Shown: positions 7,419-14,180, counted from the stretch's first letter. The stretch: DNA of 31,520 bases from Gordoniibacillus chartarius (GCF_042432825.1 NZ_JBHLWN010000050.1:1-31520), one strand, 5' to 3'. The notes: generated from the sequence alone by a model not told the origin. Program-made: numbers and translations.

Positions 7419-8540
7419 TTACGAAGCAGGCATATCCTTAAAATACTTCCGAAAGATGCGCACAAAGACGTTCGGCAGCGCATATTGCTCCAGCTCGGCC
7501 AAACCGACCCAGCGGTAATGGTACGGCAGCAGATCGGGCAGATCGCCGCCGGCTGCGAGACGGCAGCGGTACACCTGCATGTCCCAATGAATGTGGCTGA
7601 ATGTATGCTCTGCGGACATATACGGCTGCACCTGCGTAATCGACAGGCCGTCCCGCCGCATTGCCTCGTGCAGCTCGCCGATCGCCAGAGCCTCATCCTC
7701 CTGCCCGGCGCTGTCGCCGGCAAGCCCGTGAGGCAGCTCCCACATCCGCGCCAGCAGCCCTTCCTGCGGACGCTGACGGATCAGCACCTTGCCCTCCTGC
7801 TCCCCTGTACCTTCGATCAGAGCCGCAAGACGGCGCTCCGGTCTCGGCGGCTTCGCCTTCTTCTTGACCGGGAGCTCCTGCTCCATCCCCTCCAGACGGG
7901 CCGCACAATGCTCCATAACCGGACACGTCATGCAGTGCGGCGAGCGCGGCGTGCAGACGAGCGCTCCGAACTCCATCAGCGCTTGGTTGAAGTCCCCGGC
8001 AGCCCCTTCCGGAATGAGCTCGCAGGCAAGCTTCTCCATCACCTTGCGCGTCGCGGGCTTCATAATATCGTCCTCAATCAGGAAGAATCGCGACAGCACC
8101 CGCATGACGTTGCCGTCCACCGCCGGCACCGGCTTATTGTAAGCGATGCTTAGAATGGCGCCCGACGTGTACGGACCTACACCCTTGAGTGTTGAAATGT
8201 CCTCGGGCGTGTCCGGCACGACGCTGCCGTACCGCTCCTTCACTTCTCTGACCGCCGCTTGCAAATTGCGGGCGCGCGAATAGTAGCCCAGCCCTTCCCA
8301 CAGCTTCAGCACGTCGTCCTCCGGGGCATCGGCCAGCGCCTCAATGGTAGGAAACCGCTCCAGAAAACGATGATAGTACGGGATGACCGTTTCGACCCGC
8401 GTCTGCTGCAGCATCACTTCCGACACCCAAATATGATACGGATCGCGGCTGCGCCGCCAGGGCAGGTCGCGGTTGCCGCGACGGTACCAGGCGAGCAGCT
8501 GCTCCGAAAAATAGCTTCGGTGCTTGAAATCAAGCGTCAT
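7419..8540 (-). CDS. mutY: A/G-specific adenine DNA glycosylase MutY
   Basis: A 373-residue base-excision-repair enzyme that removes adenine mispaired with 8-oxoguanine. The N-terminal HhH-GPD domain has SEVMLQQTRVETV with the catalytic Glu41, the helix-hairpin-helix LKGVGPYTSGAI, and VPAVDGNVMR with catalytic Asp142. The iron-sulfur loop follows as Cys-x6-Cys-x2-Cys-x5-Cys (CTPRSPHCMTCPVMEHC). The C-terminal third is the NUDIX-like 8-oxoG recognition domain. GGGAGGAGA precedes the ATG at 8538-8540. Length and motifs are complete. Confidence 0.97.
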   Translation of the reverse strand: MTLDFKHRSYFSEQLLAWYRRGNRDLPWRRSRDPYHIWVSEVMLQQTRVETVIPYYHRFLERFPTIEALADAPEDDVLKLWEGLGYYSRARNLQAAVREVKERYGSVVPDTPEDISTLKGVGPYTSGAILSIAYNKPVPAVDGNVMRVLSRFFLIEDDIMKPATRKVMEKLACELIPEGAAGDFNQALMEFGALVCTPRSPHCMTCPVMEHCAARLEGMEQELPVKKKAKPPRPERRLAALIEGTGEQEGKVLIRQRPQEGLLARMWELPHGLAGDSAGQEDEALAIGELHEAMRRDGLSITQVQPYMSAEHTFSHIHWDMQVYRCRLAAGGDLPDLLPYHYRWVGLAELEQYALPNVFVRIFRKYFKDMPAS

Positions 8541-8560
8541 ATTTTCTCCTCCCGACCGAT

Positions 8561-8569
8561 ATTATAGCA
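8561..8569 (-). promoter_or_regulatory. extended -10 promoter of mutY
   Basis: On the minus strand TGCTATAAT is a perfect extended -10 element about 20 bp before the mutY start codon. It implies a very short leader. No good -35 is seen, as is common with extended -10 promoters. CGACCG/CGGTCG half-sites flank it. Confidence 0.65.
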
Positions 8570-8624
8570 TAGGCCGGTCGTTAACGTCCGTTTGCGATTT
8601 GTGTCGTTCGCCGTCACATTTGTA

Positions 8625-8653
8625 TTGCATATACGACGTTTCTCCTATATAAT
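8625..8653 (+). promoter_or_regulatory. promoter of the small membrane protein gene
   Basis: TTGCAT at 8625-8630 and a perfect TATAAT at 8648-8653 are separated by 17 bp. It points at the gene starting at 8721. Confidence 0.65.
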
Positions 8654-8663
8654 AACGTTGGGA

Positions 8664-8686
8664 TTTTAATCCAAGTCGGATTGAAA
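8664..8686 (+). promoter_or_regulatory. palindrome in the leader of the small membrane protein gene
   Basis: TTTTAATCC and GGATTGAAA form a 9-bp inverted repeat with one mismatch around a 5-base centre. It lies about 11 bp after the TATAAT box, so it would overlap the start of the transcript. It suits either a repressor operator or a 5' hairpin. Confidence 0.45.
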
Positions 8687-8720
8687 TCATATAAAATTAT
8701 ATATCTTTAGGAGTGATTTG

Positions 8721-9017
8721 ATGGAAACGCCAGTAAACGGCCAACCGAACTACAACCCTTATGCCGCTCAACAGCAGACGGCGCCGGTCATCAGTTTTAA
8801 GGAATGGATGATCACCCTTCTTCTTCTGGCTATCCCGGTTGTAAATCTGATCATGCTGTTCGTTTGGGCGTTCGGAGGCGGGGCCAACCCGTCCAAGGCT
8901 AACTACGCCAAGGCCGGTCTTGTATGGATGCTTATCGGTATCGTTTTATATATTGTGTTTTTGGTCCTTGCCGTCGTGATTGGCGGATCGATCGCGAGCG
9001 GCCTGGGAGATATGTAA
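8721..9017 (+). CDS. small two-span membrane protein of unknown function
   Basis: A 98-residue protein. A Pro/Gln/Asn-rich N-terminus (about 1-25) is followed by two transmembrane helices (ITLLLLAIPVVNLIMLFVWA and WMLIGIVLYIVFLVLAVVIG) joined by a short polar loop, GGGANPSKANYAK. AGGAGTGA lies 4 bp before the ATG at 8721; a TTG one codon earlier is too close to that site. It has its own promoter and a strong terminator, so it is monocistronic. Similar short proteins recur in Paenibacillus, but no function is known to me. Confidence 0.8.
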   Translation: METPVNGQPNYNPYAAQQQTAPVISFKEWMITLLLLAIPVVNLIMLFVWAFGGGANPSKANYAKAGLVWMLIGIVLYIVFLVLAVVIGGSIASGLGDM

Positions 9018-9034
9018 TTGGTATAAATAGGCAG

Positions 9035-9072
9035 AGCCCCCCTCCTCCTTCAGAGGACGGGGGCTTTCTTCT
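9035..9072 (+). terminator. Rho-independent terminator
   Basis: AGCCCCC at 9035-9041 pairs with GGGGGCT at 9059-9065, and the inner TCCTC/GAGGA pair closes a CTTCA loop. TTCTTCT follows. It lies 18 bp after the small membrane protein gene. Confidence 0.9.
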
Positions 9073-9094
9073 GCGCCGGGCCGGTTATGCCCCG

Positions 9095-9106
9095 CCCCCC
9101 CCCCCC
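9095..9106. repeat. homopolymer run of twelve C
   Basis: An uninterrupted C12 tract, preceded by CCCCG, lies between the terminator and the next promoter. Its length is prone to slippage in replication and in sequencing. It is about 80 bp before the next start codon, so length changes could affect upstream promoter geometry at most. Confidence 0.9.
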
Positions 9107-9127
9107 TGGCGGGTCTGTCATGTTTTC

Positions 9128-9156
9128 TTGTTTTGCAGCCGCCGATGGGCTATGCT
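9128..9156 (+). promoter_or_regulatory. probable promoter of the membrane protein-cytochrome c pair
   Basis: TTGTTT at 9128-9133 and TATGCT at 9151-9156 with a 17-bp spacer, about 27 bp before the start codon at 9183. Both hexamers are imperfect. Confidence 0.45.
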
Positions 9157-9182
9157 GGAACTATTCGAGGTGATCTGTGAAC

Positions 9183-9719
9183 ATGGAGATGAATCGCTCC
9201 GAACCCCGCTCCGGCGGCACCGGTTCCGGCTTGGCTCCCTGGCTGGCTTTGTGGGGAGCTGTCGGCATCGTACGGGCTTTGCTCGATTGGGGTACGTACT
9301 GGATGAATCTGATCGCCGCCGGACAAGCCCTTACGTGGGGAGCGCTTGCCGTCACTGCGGCCGGGGCGGTCGTCTGGCTGCTTCGCCATCCTGCGGCTGC
9401 GAAAGCGCACGGACTGCGCACCGCCCTCCCCCTGCTCACCGTACTGGCGGGAGTGGCCTTGCTCGATTACGTCGGCGCGATTGACGCCTTCTTTGCTCCA
9501 ATGCTGCGCGCCCTAGTGCTGTCCGCCGTCTTCGTCTACGCCGGTGTATCGGGCTATCGCGGCATGCTGGCGGTCGGCCTGTGGCTGTTCGCTGCTGCGG
9601 CCGTTATGGGCGTCTGGTATTTGGGGTATGCGCCTATGGTACTGGAAGGCATGAGCGGTTTGGCGCTGCTGGCGGCGGCTTGGCTGCTCCGGCCAGGGCG
9701 GCGGCCCGCTCGCTCTTAA
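9183..9719 (+). CDS. integral membrane protein of unknown function
   Basis: A 178-residue protein with about six hydrophobic helices (including WLALWGAVGIVRALLDWGTY, LTWGALAVTAAGAVVWLL, LLTVLAGVALLDYVGAI and LAVGLWLFAAAAVMGVWYLG) and an Arg-rich C-terminus. AGGTGA lies about 9 bp before the ATG at 9183; a GTG at 9177 is the alternative start. It is followed after 28 bp by a membrane-anchored cytochrome c, so the two are probably cotranscribed. A role in electron transport or cytochrome assembly is only inferred from that pairing. No family recognised. Confidence 0.75.
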   Translation: MEMNRSEPRSGGTGSGLAPWLALWGAVGIVRALLDWGTYWMNLIAAGQALTWGALAVTAAGAVVWLLRHPAAAKAHGLRTALPLLTVLAGVALLDYVGAIDAFFAPMLRALVLSAVFVYAGVSGYRGMLAVGLWLFAAAAVMGVWYLGYAPMVLEGMSGLALLAAAWLLRPGRRPARS

Positions 9720-9747
9720 GCTTGACGCTTCCGAGGAGGAAAGAACG

Positions 9748-10125
9748 ATGAAGACACGGCTCATGAAACTGCTTGCCGGTGCTGCGCTCTATGCAGCGGC
9801 AGCTGTTGCGCTGATTGCCTGCAGCGGCGCACCATCCGGAACCGGATCCGCCGGCAGTGCGGCAGCTGAAGGCGGCGGTCCGCTTGCGCAAGCGGGCGAG
9901 CCGGTGCAGACGCTCTACAAGGCGTCGTGCGCCTCGTGCCACGGCGTCGACCTGACCGGACGCGCCGGCCCCGTCACGAACATTCAGCACGTCGGCGGCA
10001 AGCTGACGCAAGAACAGATCGCCGCGCAAATCACGAACGGCCGCGGCAACATGCCCGCCTTCGGCGGGAAGCTGAAGCCGGACGAAATTACAGCGCTGGC
10101 AGCTTGGCTGGCATCGGTAAAGTAG
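9748..10125 (+). CDS. lipid-anchored c-type cytochrome (cytochrome c551/CccB type)
   Basis: A 125-residue electron carrier held on the outer face of the membrane. A lipoprotein signal with the lipobox LIAC (Cys25) is followed by an Ala/Gly/Ser linker to about residue 48. The haem site CASCH is at 61-65 and the distal methionine is Met102 in GNMPAF. Spacing and length match the small class I cytochromes of Bacillota (B. subtilis CccB style). GAGGAGG lies upstream of the ATG. It would pass electrons between the bc-type complex and a terminal oxidase. It shares a transcript with the membrane protein before it. Confidence 0.93.
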   Translation: MKTRLMKLLAGAALYAAAAVALIACSGAPSGTGSAGSAAAEGGGPLAQAGEPVQTLYKASCASCHGVDLTGRAGPVTNIQHVGGKLTQEQIAAQITNGRGNMPAFGGKLKPDEITALAAWLASVK

Positions 10126-10129
10126 GGAT

Positions 10130-10460
10130 ATGATTCGAGGTATCCGTTTCGAGCTCCCAAATCCGTACGGCAGGATCTTGGGGGACATTTTGAAGCCTCT
10201 GCATGCAGCCGATTTCCGCTGGTACATCGGGGGCGTTACCTAACGGGGCTCCAATTGTCGATGTCCGGACGTACGAGGAATTTGTCCATATCGACTGTCA
10301 GCTCGTGCTATTGGTCGTTGATTGCGTATATGGCGTGATTTATTGCAAGGATCAAGAAACGCTTGCACGCTTATACCGCCATGCAAACTCCAGCAAGTTG
10401 AAACATGTCGAATATGTTACCGATGAAAATGACTGCAGATCTCGCTTATCCGTCTGGTGA
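10130..10460 (+). pseudogene. DUF2691-family gene, internally deleted and frameshifted
   Basis: The ATG at 10130 gives the family N-terminus MIRGIRFELPNPYGRILGDI and on to ADFRWYIGG, then stops at 10241. In another frame, from about 10245, the family C-terminus continues: VDVRTYEEF, CQLVLLVVDCVYGVIYCKD, and YVTDEND to the end at 10460. Intact relatives have about 150 residues. Here the two ends total about 108, so roughly 45-50 internal codons are gone along with the frame. The function of DUF2691 is unknown. The ATG is 4 bp after the cytochrome c stop, so it was probably the last gene of that transcript. Confidence 0.7.
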
Positions 10461-10534
10461 CTGCGCCACCAGGGGCAGCCGCACAGCCCTCCCTGGCTGC
10501 GGCACCGTTCCTGCCTGAGCTGCGGCAGCACCAA

Positions 10535-10580
10535 CAAGCCCGCCGGGCAGACTGCCTTCAGCAGTCTGCCGGCGGGCTTG
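10535..10580 (-). terminator. long hairpin overlapping the acpS stop codon
   Basis: A stem of about 20 bp (CAAGCCCGCC and GGCAGACTGC pairing with their complements, one bulged G) closes a CTTCA loop at 10556-10560. On the minus strand it ends in TTGTTGG, a weak T-tract. The acpS stop codon at 10558-10560 falls in the loop and the last codons form one arm. Very likely the terminator of nadE-acpS. Confidence 0.65.
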
Positions 10581-10965
10581 TACGTTCAACGATGGCGTAC
10601 GCCGCCGCCATCGCTTGGCTGTGCGTGATGGAGAGGTGGATCGTCACCTCTCCATCACGCAGCCCGAGCCGGTCCAGCGCCGCCGGCTCGATCCGGCACC
10701 CGGGCTTGCCGTGCAAGCCCGGCAGCACTTCCAGGTCGCGGAAGCCGACCTGGGCGCCGATGCCGCAGCCAAGAGCCTTGACCACGGCCTCTTTGGCTGC
10801 GAACCGGCCGGCGGCGAATTCCGCCAGCCGGCCCTTACGCTCCGCGGCGAGCTCCAGTTCCGCCGCGGTCAGCACGCGCTGGAGAAAGCGCTCGCCCGCG
10901 GCGCCCTCGAGAATGCGCCGCATGCGCTCAATCTCCAGCATATCGATCCCGACGCCGATGATCAT
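10558..10965 (-). CDS. acpS: holo-[acyl-carrier-protein] synthase
   Basis: A 135-residue 4'-phosphopantetheinyl transferase that moves phosphopantetheine from CoA to apo-ACP. The family start IIGVGIDMLEIERM carries the metal-binding Asp, and RFAAKEAVVKALG is the second signature, with the Glu that binds magnesium. SITHSQAMAAAYAI is the usual C-terminal strand. GAGGCGG lies upstream of the ATG at 10963-10965. It begins 6 bp after the nadE stop codon, so the two are translationally linked. A long hairpin overlaps its end. Confidence 0.96.
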   Translation of the reverse strand: MIIGVGIDMLEIERMRRILEGAAGERFLQRVLTAAELELAAERKGRLAEFAAGRFAAKEAVVKALGCGIGAQVGFRDLEVLPGLHGKPGCRIEPAALDRLGLRDGEVTIHLSITHSQAMAAAYAIVERTSPPADC

Positions 10966-10971
10966 GCCGCC

Positions 10972-11781
10972 TCAAATCCCCGGGATCGGCGCCCGCTTGT
11001 GCTCGGTCTTGAGATACTGCTTCTCCAGCTTCTCCCGCGCGGCCGGATCGATGGCTTTGCCCTCAAGGTAGTCGCTGTTGTCATCGTATGTGATGCCGAG
11101 CTCCTTCTCGTCCGTCTGCCCTTCCCACAGCCCCGCCGTAGGCGCTTTGTCCAGCACCGATTGCGGCACGCCGAGCGCCGCGGCCAGCTGCCGCACCTGG
11201 CGCTTGTTCAGCGAGCTCAGAGGCGTAATATCGACGGCGCCGTCGCCGTATTTCGTGAAGAAGCCCGTGATCGCCTCCGATGCGTGGTCCGTACCGACGA
11301 CAAGCAAATTCAGCTCGAACGCGATCGCATATTGCATCACCATACGGGTCCGCGCTTTCACGTTGCCCTTGCCGCCGCGGCTCAAATGCTGGTGCACGCC
11401 GATCTGCTTCAGCCCGTGCTCCGCCTCCAGCGCGATTTCGTTCACCGCTTCCTCAATGTTCGTCTCGATGCGGTATTTCAGCTGAAACGCCTCCGCCACC
11501 GCATAGCTGTCGGCAATGTCAGCCTGCTCGCCGTACGGCTGGAACACACCGACCGTTTTGTACTCCTCGCCCCGCTCCGCCGTCAGCTCGTCGGTCGCCT
11601 TCACGCACAGCCCCGTAGCCACCGCACTGTCAATCCCTCCGCTGATCGCGATAAGCAAACCGCGCGTGCCGGATTGGACGACATAGTCCTTCAGAAAATC
11701 GACCCTCCGCCGAATCTCCGCCTCCGGATCGATGCTCGGCTTCACGCCGAGACGGGCAATAATGTCCTGCTGCAGACTCAT
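10972..11781 (-). CDS. nadE: ammonia-dependent NAD+ synthetase
   Basis: A 269-residue enzyme that amidates nicotinic acid adenine dinucleotide to NAD+ using ATP and ammonia. The N-type ATP pyrophosphatase P-loop is SGGIDSAV at about 47-54. NVKARTRMVMQYAIA and VVGTDHASEAITGFFTKYGD are family signatures. The C-terminal KRAPI segment is also typical. There is no N-terminal glutaminase domain, so free ammonia is the donor. The ATG at 11779-11781 is chosen because GGTGGGAG lies 5 bp upstream; a GTG four codons earlier is possible. Operon with acpS. Confidence 0.97.
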   Translation of the reverse strand: MSLQQDIIARLGVKPSIDPEAEIRRRVDFLKDYVVQSGTRGLLIAISGGIDSAVATGLCVKATDELTAERGEEYKTVGVFQPYGEQADIADSYAVAEAFQLKYRIETNIEEAVNEIALEAEHGLKQIGVHQHLSRGGKGNVKARTRMVMQYAIAFELNLLVVGTDHASEAITGFFTKYGDGAVDITPLSSLNKRQVRQLAAALGVPQSVLDKAPTAGLWEGQTDEKELGITYDDNSDYLEGKAIDPAAREKLEKQYLKTEHKRAPIPGI

Positions 11782-11868
11782 GGCCACTCCCACCTATCGT
11801 CATTATTTTCTATAGTATAGACTGGAACGGCAGCGTTCGCAAAGCTCACATGACACGGCCCTGCCGCA

Positions 11869-12107
11869 TTACGCTTCCGGCTCGGAGGCATCCTGCCGCC
11901 CGTACACGCAAATCCGGTCGCGTTCCGACCGCTTGGCGTCATACAGCGCTTCGTCCGCCGCTTCGACGAGCCTGTCCATCCCGCCTCGCGGGAAATCGGC
12001 AATGCCCGCCGATACGGTTATACGAAGATTATGCCGTTCGAAGCGAATCGGCATTTCGCCGATCACGATGCTGCCATAAGAGCAGGACGTCCGCGTGCCG
12101 CCCAACA
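11869..12107 (-). pseudogene. remnant of a GGDEF (diguanylate cyclase) domain, C-terminal half
   Basis: Minus-strand translation gives MPIRFERHNLRITVSAGIAD followed by DRLVEAADEALYDAKRSERD, the classic last third of a GGDEF domain. In front of it, GGFFVLGGTR resembles the strand after a GGDEF/GGEEF turn, but the active-site loop itself is not intact and the preceding helix is scrambled. No start codon or upstream half exists: the terminator of the bacilliredoxin gene abuts directly. This is the stump of a diguanylate cyclase lost by deletion. It cannot make c-di-GMP. Confidence 0.75.
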
Positions 12108-12146
12108 CAAAAAATCCTCCCCCAGCCATCCGGCCAAAGAAGGATT
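12107..12146 (-). terminator. Rho-independent terminator of the bacilliredoxin gene
   Basis: Read on the minus strand, AATCCTTCTTTGGCC pairs with GGCTGGGGGAGGATT (15 pairs counting wobbles, loop GGAT) and runs into TTTTTTG. It begins 28 bp after the gene end and abuts the GGDEF remnant. Confidence 0.8.
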
Positions 12147-12173
12147 CCTTACGCGCAGGCAACGGCCCGCCGC

Positions 12174-12617
12174 TTACTTGCTGCAATATTGATCGAATGC
12201 ACCGATCAAGTCGCCGGCGATCATCTCCGCCGAACGGTCTTCGATCTGGTGACGCTGAATAAAGTGAACGAGCTCGCCGTCCTTGAACAGCGCGATCGAC
12301 GGAGACGAAGGCGGATACGGCGCGAGATATTCGCGCAGCTTTGCCGTCGCTTCCTTCTCCTGGCCCGCGAACACCGTGTAGAGGTGGTCCGGCTTCACTT
12401 CGTGCTGAAGCGCGCGCGCAACGCCCGGACGGCACTGGCCTGCGGCACAGCCGCAAACGGAGTTAATGACGACAAGCGTCGTGCCTTGCTTCGCTTCGCC
12501 TTCCATCAGCTCGCTGACCGCCTCCGGCGTCAGCAGCTCCTTAATGCCAAGGCGAGTCAAATCATCGCGCATCGGCTGAATCATATCTCTCATATAAGCA
12601 TCAAACGACATGACCAT
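12174..12617 (-). CDS. BrxA/BrxB family bacilliredoxin
   Basis: A 147-residue thioredoxin-fold protein of the YphP/YqiW (bacilliredoxin) family. These remove bacillithiol from S-bacillithiolated proteins in the cytosol after oxidative or hypochlorite stress. The CGC active site lies at Cys55-Gly56-Cys57 within NSVCGCAAGQCRPG, and FIQRHQIEDRSAEMI is the conserved C-terminal helix. Length matches the family (about 145). AGGAGG lies 9 bp before the ATG at 12615-12617; the ATG two codons later is further away. It has its own promoter with a perfect palindrome at the start of transcription. BrxA and BrxB were not distinguished. Confidence 0.93.
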   Translation of the reverse strand: MVMSFDAYMRDMIQPMRDDLTRLGIKELLTPEAVSELMEGEAKQGTTLVVINSVCGCAAGQCRPGVARALQHEVKPDHLYTVFAGQEKEATAKLREYLAPYPPSSPSIALFKDGELVHFIQRHQIEDRSAEMIAGDLIGAFDQYCSK

Positions 12618-12637
12618 CGTTGCAAGCCTCCTTGTGT

Positions 12638-12654
12638 ACTTATTAATAATAAGT
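12638..12654. promoter_or_regulatory. perfect 17-bp palindrome at the bacilliredoxin transcription start
   Basis: ACTTATTA-A-TAATAAGT is a perfect 8-1-8 palindrome placed between the -10 box and the ribosome site. AT-rich 7-1-7-type palindromes at such positions are the usual operators of Fur-superfamily regulators (PerR, Zur, Fur), but the half-site does not match a consensus I can recall. Confidence 0.6.
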
Positions 12655-12670
12655 AGTTATCTTATCACCT

Positions 12671-12698
12671 ATTATACAACGGTCCGGAGGGATTGCAA
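12671..12698 (-). promoter_or_regulatory. promoter of the bacilliredoxin gene
   Basis: On the minus strand TTGCAA (12693-12698) and a perfect TATAAT (12671-12676) are separated by 16 bp. The predicted start of transcription falls near the 17-bp palindrome. Confidence 0.7.
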
Positions 12699-12729
12699 GA
12701 TGGCCCCGCGTTCGCCTGCCCGGACCGGC

Positions 12730-13128
12730 TCAAGCGTCGGAAGAGCGATCCTCGCCGTCCTCGGCTTGCCCGACTTCAACTTCCCAAGCGACATCCTTAT
12801 CGGGGTGCATGAAAATGCCGCTCTTCGGCGCAATCCCCCGCTCGAAATAATCGCGATTCTCCTTCGTATGGAACCCTACGTCCTTGAACGGATGCACCCA
12901 TTCGTCGCCCGCCATCACCGCGGGGTCGGTATCGCGGCTCCACTGTTCCAAAGGCGAGTTCGGCGACTCGTAGTCGTGGTCTCCGATCACGACGCCCTGC
13001 GAGTTGACGAACGGCTCGCGCGGTCCGCGGCCCTCGCGGAATTCAGGCTTGAAATCAATCTCGAACGGATCGAGCTTCGGATCATCGTGTCCGGGCGCAG
13101 GCTTCATGCCGTCATCGCGATCTGCCAT
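12730..13128 (-). CDS. hydrophilic conserved protein, probably DUF3905 family
   Basis: A 132-residue soluble, acidic protein with no signal peptide or membrane helix. The core SPNSPLEQWSRDTDPAVMAG followed by DEWVHPFKDVGFHTKENRDY matches what I recall of DUF3905, a family of unknown function in Bacillus and Paenibacillus. AGGAGG lies 8 bp before the ATG at 13126-13128. It is preceded after 30 bp by a 45-residue hydrophilic gene on the same strand, so the two probably share a transcript. A link to sporulation is possible from its taxonomic spread, but nothing in the sequence shows it. Confidence 0.75.
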   Translation of the reverse strand: MADRDDGMKPAPGHDDPKLDPFEIDFKPEFREGRGPREPFVNSQGVVIGDHDYESPNSPLEQWSRDTDPAVMAGDEWVHPFKDVGFHTKENRDYFERGIAPKSGIFMHPDKDVAWEVEVGQAEDGEDRSSDA

Positions 13129-13158
13129 GCCGGTAACCTCCTTCCGCGTACTCGCGAT

Positions 13159-13296
13159 TTATTCCGCAGGGCGGTTAGGTCCGTCAAGCTTTCTGTCGAA
13201 GTTGCCGTCGCCGTTCGTATCTTCGCCAGTCGGACGGTTTTGATTTTGACGATCCTGCTGAACTTGCTGCTGCGAATCCTGTCTCTTGTTGGCCAT
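13159..13296 (-). CDS. 45-residue Gln/Asn-rich protein with a calcium-loop motif
   Basis: Starts at the ATG at 13294-13296, which has GGAGATGA about 8 bp upstream; longer in-frame starts lack this. The first 20 residues are Gln/Arg/Asn-rich (QDSQQQVQQDRQNQN). DTNGDGNFD then follows, matching the Asp-x-Asn-x-Asp-Gly core of EF-hand or dockerin calcium loops, then DRKLDGPNRPAE. No signal peptide. Too small to be placed in a family with confidence. Cotranscribed with the DUF3905-like gene, 30 bp away. Confidence 0.65.
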   Translation of the reverse strand: MANKRQDSQQQVQQDRQNQNRPTGEDTNGDGNFDRKLDGPNRPAE

Positions 13297-13415
13297 GTCG
13301 GTCATCTCCTTTACTGCGTTTGGCTGGCTTTCTTGCCGTATTATGCGCATTGTGGGGCGATGGGATTCAAAGTCGGCGAAGTTTACATTCTCCTAACCAT
13401 TCCCGAAATTGAAAA

Positions 13416-13424
13416 TGCTATAAT
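13416..13424 (+). promoter_or_regulatory. extended -10 promoter of the ABC transporter operon
   Basis: TGCTATAAT is a perfect extended -10 element, 52 bp before the ABC ATPase start. No convincing -35 hexamer lies at 16-18 bp. No Zur- or Fur-like dyad was seen next to it. Confidence 0.65.
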
Positions 13425-13475
13425 TTATCGAGTCCATTCTACATTTTTCACTCTATGGAGGCTTCCATTGCTGCG

Positions 13476-14180
13476 ATGACAACGATCATAGAATGCTCCG
13501 GTATAGAACTGCGCGCTTCCAGCGATTCGGGGAACCCGGAACCTTTGCTGAAAATAAACACTTTCACCATGAAGCAAAGCGAGCAGGCGGCCATTATGGG
13601 GCCGAGCGGCTCAGGCAAATCTACGCTGCTTCATCTGCTTGCCGGTTTGATCAAACCGAACAACGGTTCGATCCAGCTGCTCGGACAAGCGATCCACGCT
13701 TTGTCGGAGAAAGAACGCGACCATTTCCGGGGCGCGAATATCGGCTATATTTTTCAACAATTTCATCTGTTCCCTCATCTGACCGCACTGGAAAACATCA
13801 TGATGCAGCATATCATTACGTCCCGACTATCTGCGCGGGAAGCTAAAGAAAAAGCGCAATTCCTGCTGGATAAAGTCCGGCTCTCCCATCGGGTTCATTA
13901 TCGCGCGGGCATGCTGTCCAGAGGCGAGCAGCAGCGGGTAGCCATTGCCAGAGCGCTGTTTCACGAGCCAAAAATCATATTGGCCGACGAGCCTACGGGC
14001 AACTTGGATTCCAAGACCGGCCTGGACATCATGACCTATCTGATCGAGCTTTGCCGGGAAGCCGGGCAAACGCTGCTCGTCGTCACGCACGACGAACAAA
14101 TCGGCTCTCTATTCTCCAGAGTAGAGCATATGCAGAAGCTGAACGAAGCTTATTACCCGATTACGGAGATCAAACAATGA
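13476..14180 (+). CDS. ABC transporter ATP-binding protein, LolD/MacB type
   Basis: A 234-residue cytoplasmic ATPase that powers the FtsX-like permease encoded next. Walker A is GPSGSGKST at 42-50. The Q-loop is in YIFQQFHLFPHLTALENI, the signature is LSRGEQQRVAIARAL, Walker B is IILADEPTGNLD, and the switch His is in VVTHDE. The short spacer between the D-loop and switch is typical of the LolD/MacB/FtsE group. The start is uncertain: ATG 13476 lies 14 bp after GGAGG, while an in-frame ATG at 13455 has no ribosome site. Its stop overlaps the permease start by 4 bp (ATGA), showing translational coupling. Confidence 0.93.
   Translation: MTTIIECSGIELRASSDSGNPEPLLKINTFTMKQSEQAAIMGPSGSGKSTLLHLLAGLIKPNNGSIQLLGQAIHALSEKERDHFRGANIGYIFQQFHLFPHLTALENIMMQHIITSRLSAREAKEKAQFLLDKVRLSHRVHYRAGMLSRGEQQRVAIARALFHEPKIILADEPTGNLDSKTGLDIMTYLIELCREAGQTLLVVTHDEQIGSLFSRVEHMQKLNEAYYPITEIKQ

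Noticed and set aside
10615..11820. 401-codon plus-strand frame opposite acpS and nadE
   Set aside because: It spans two well-supported minus-strand genes and their junction and shows no domain; a shadow frame.
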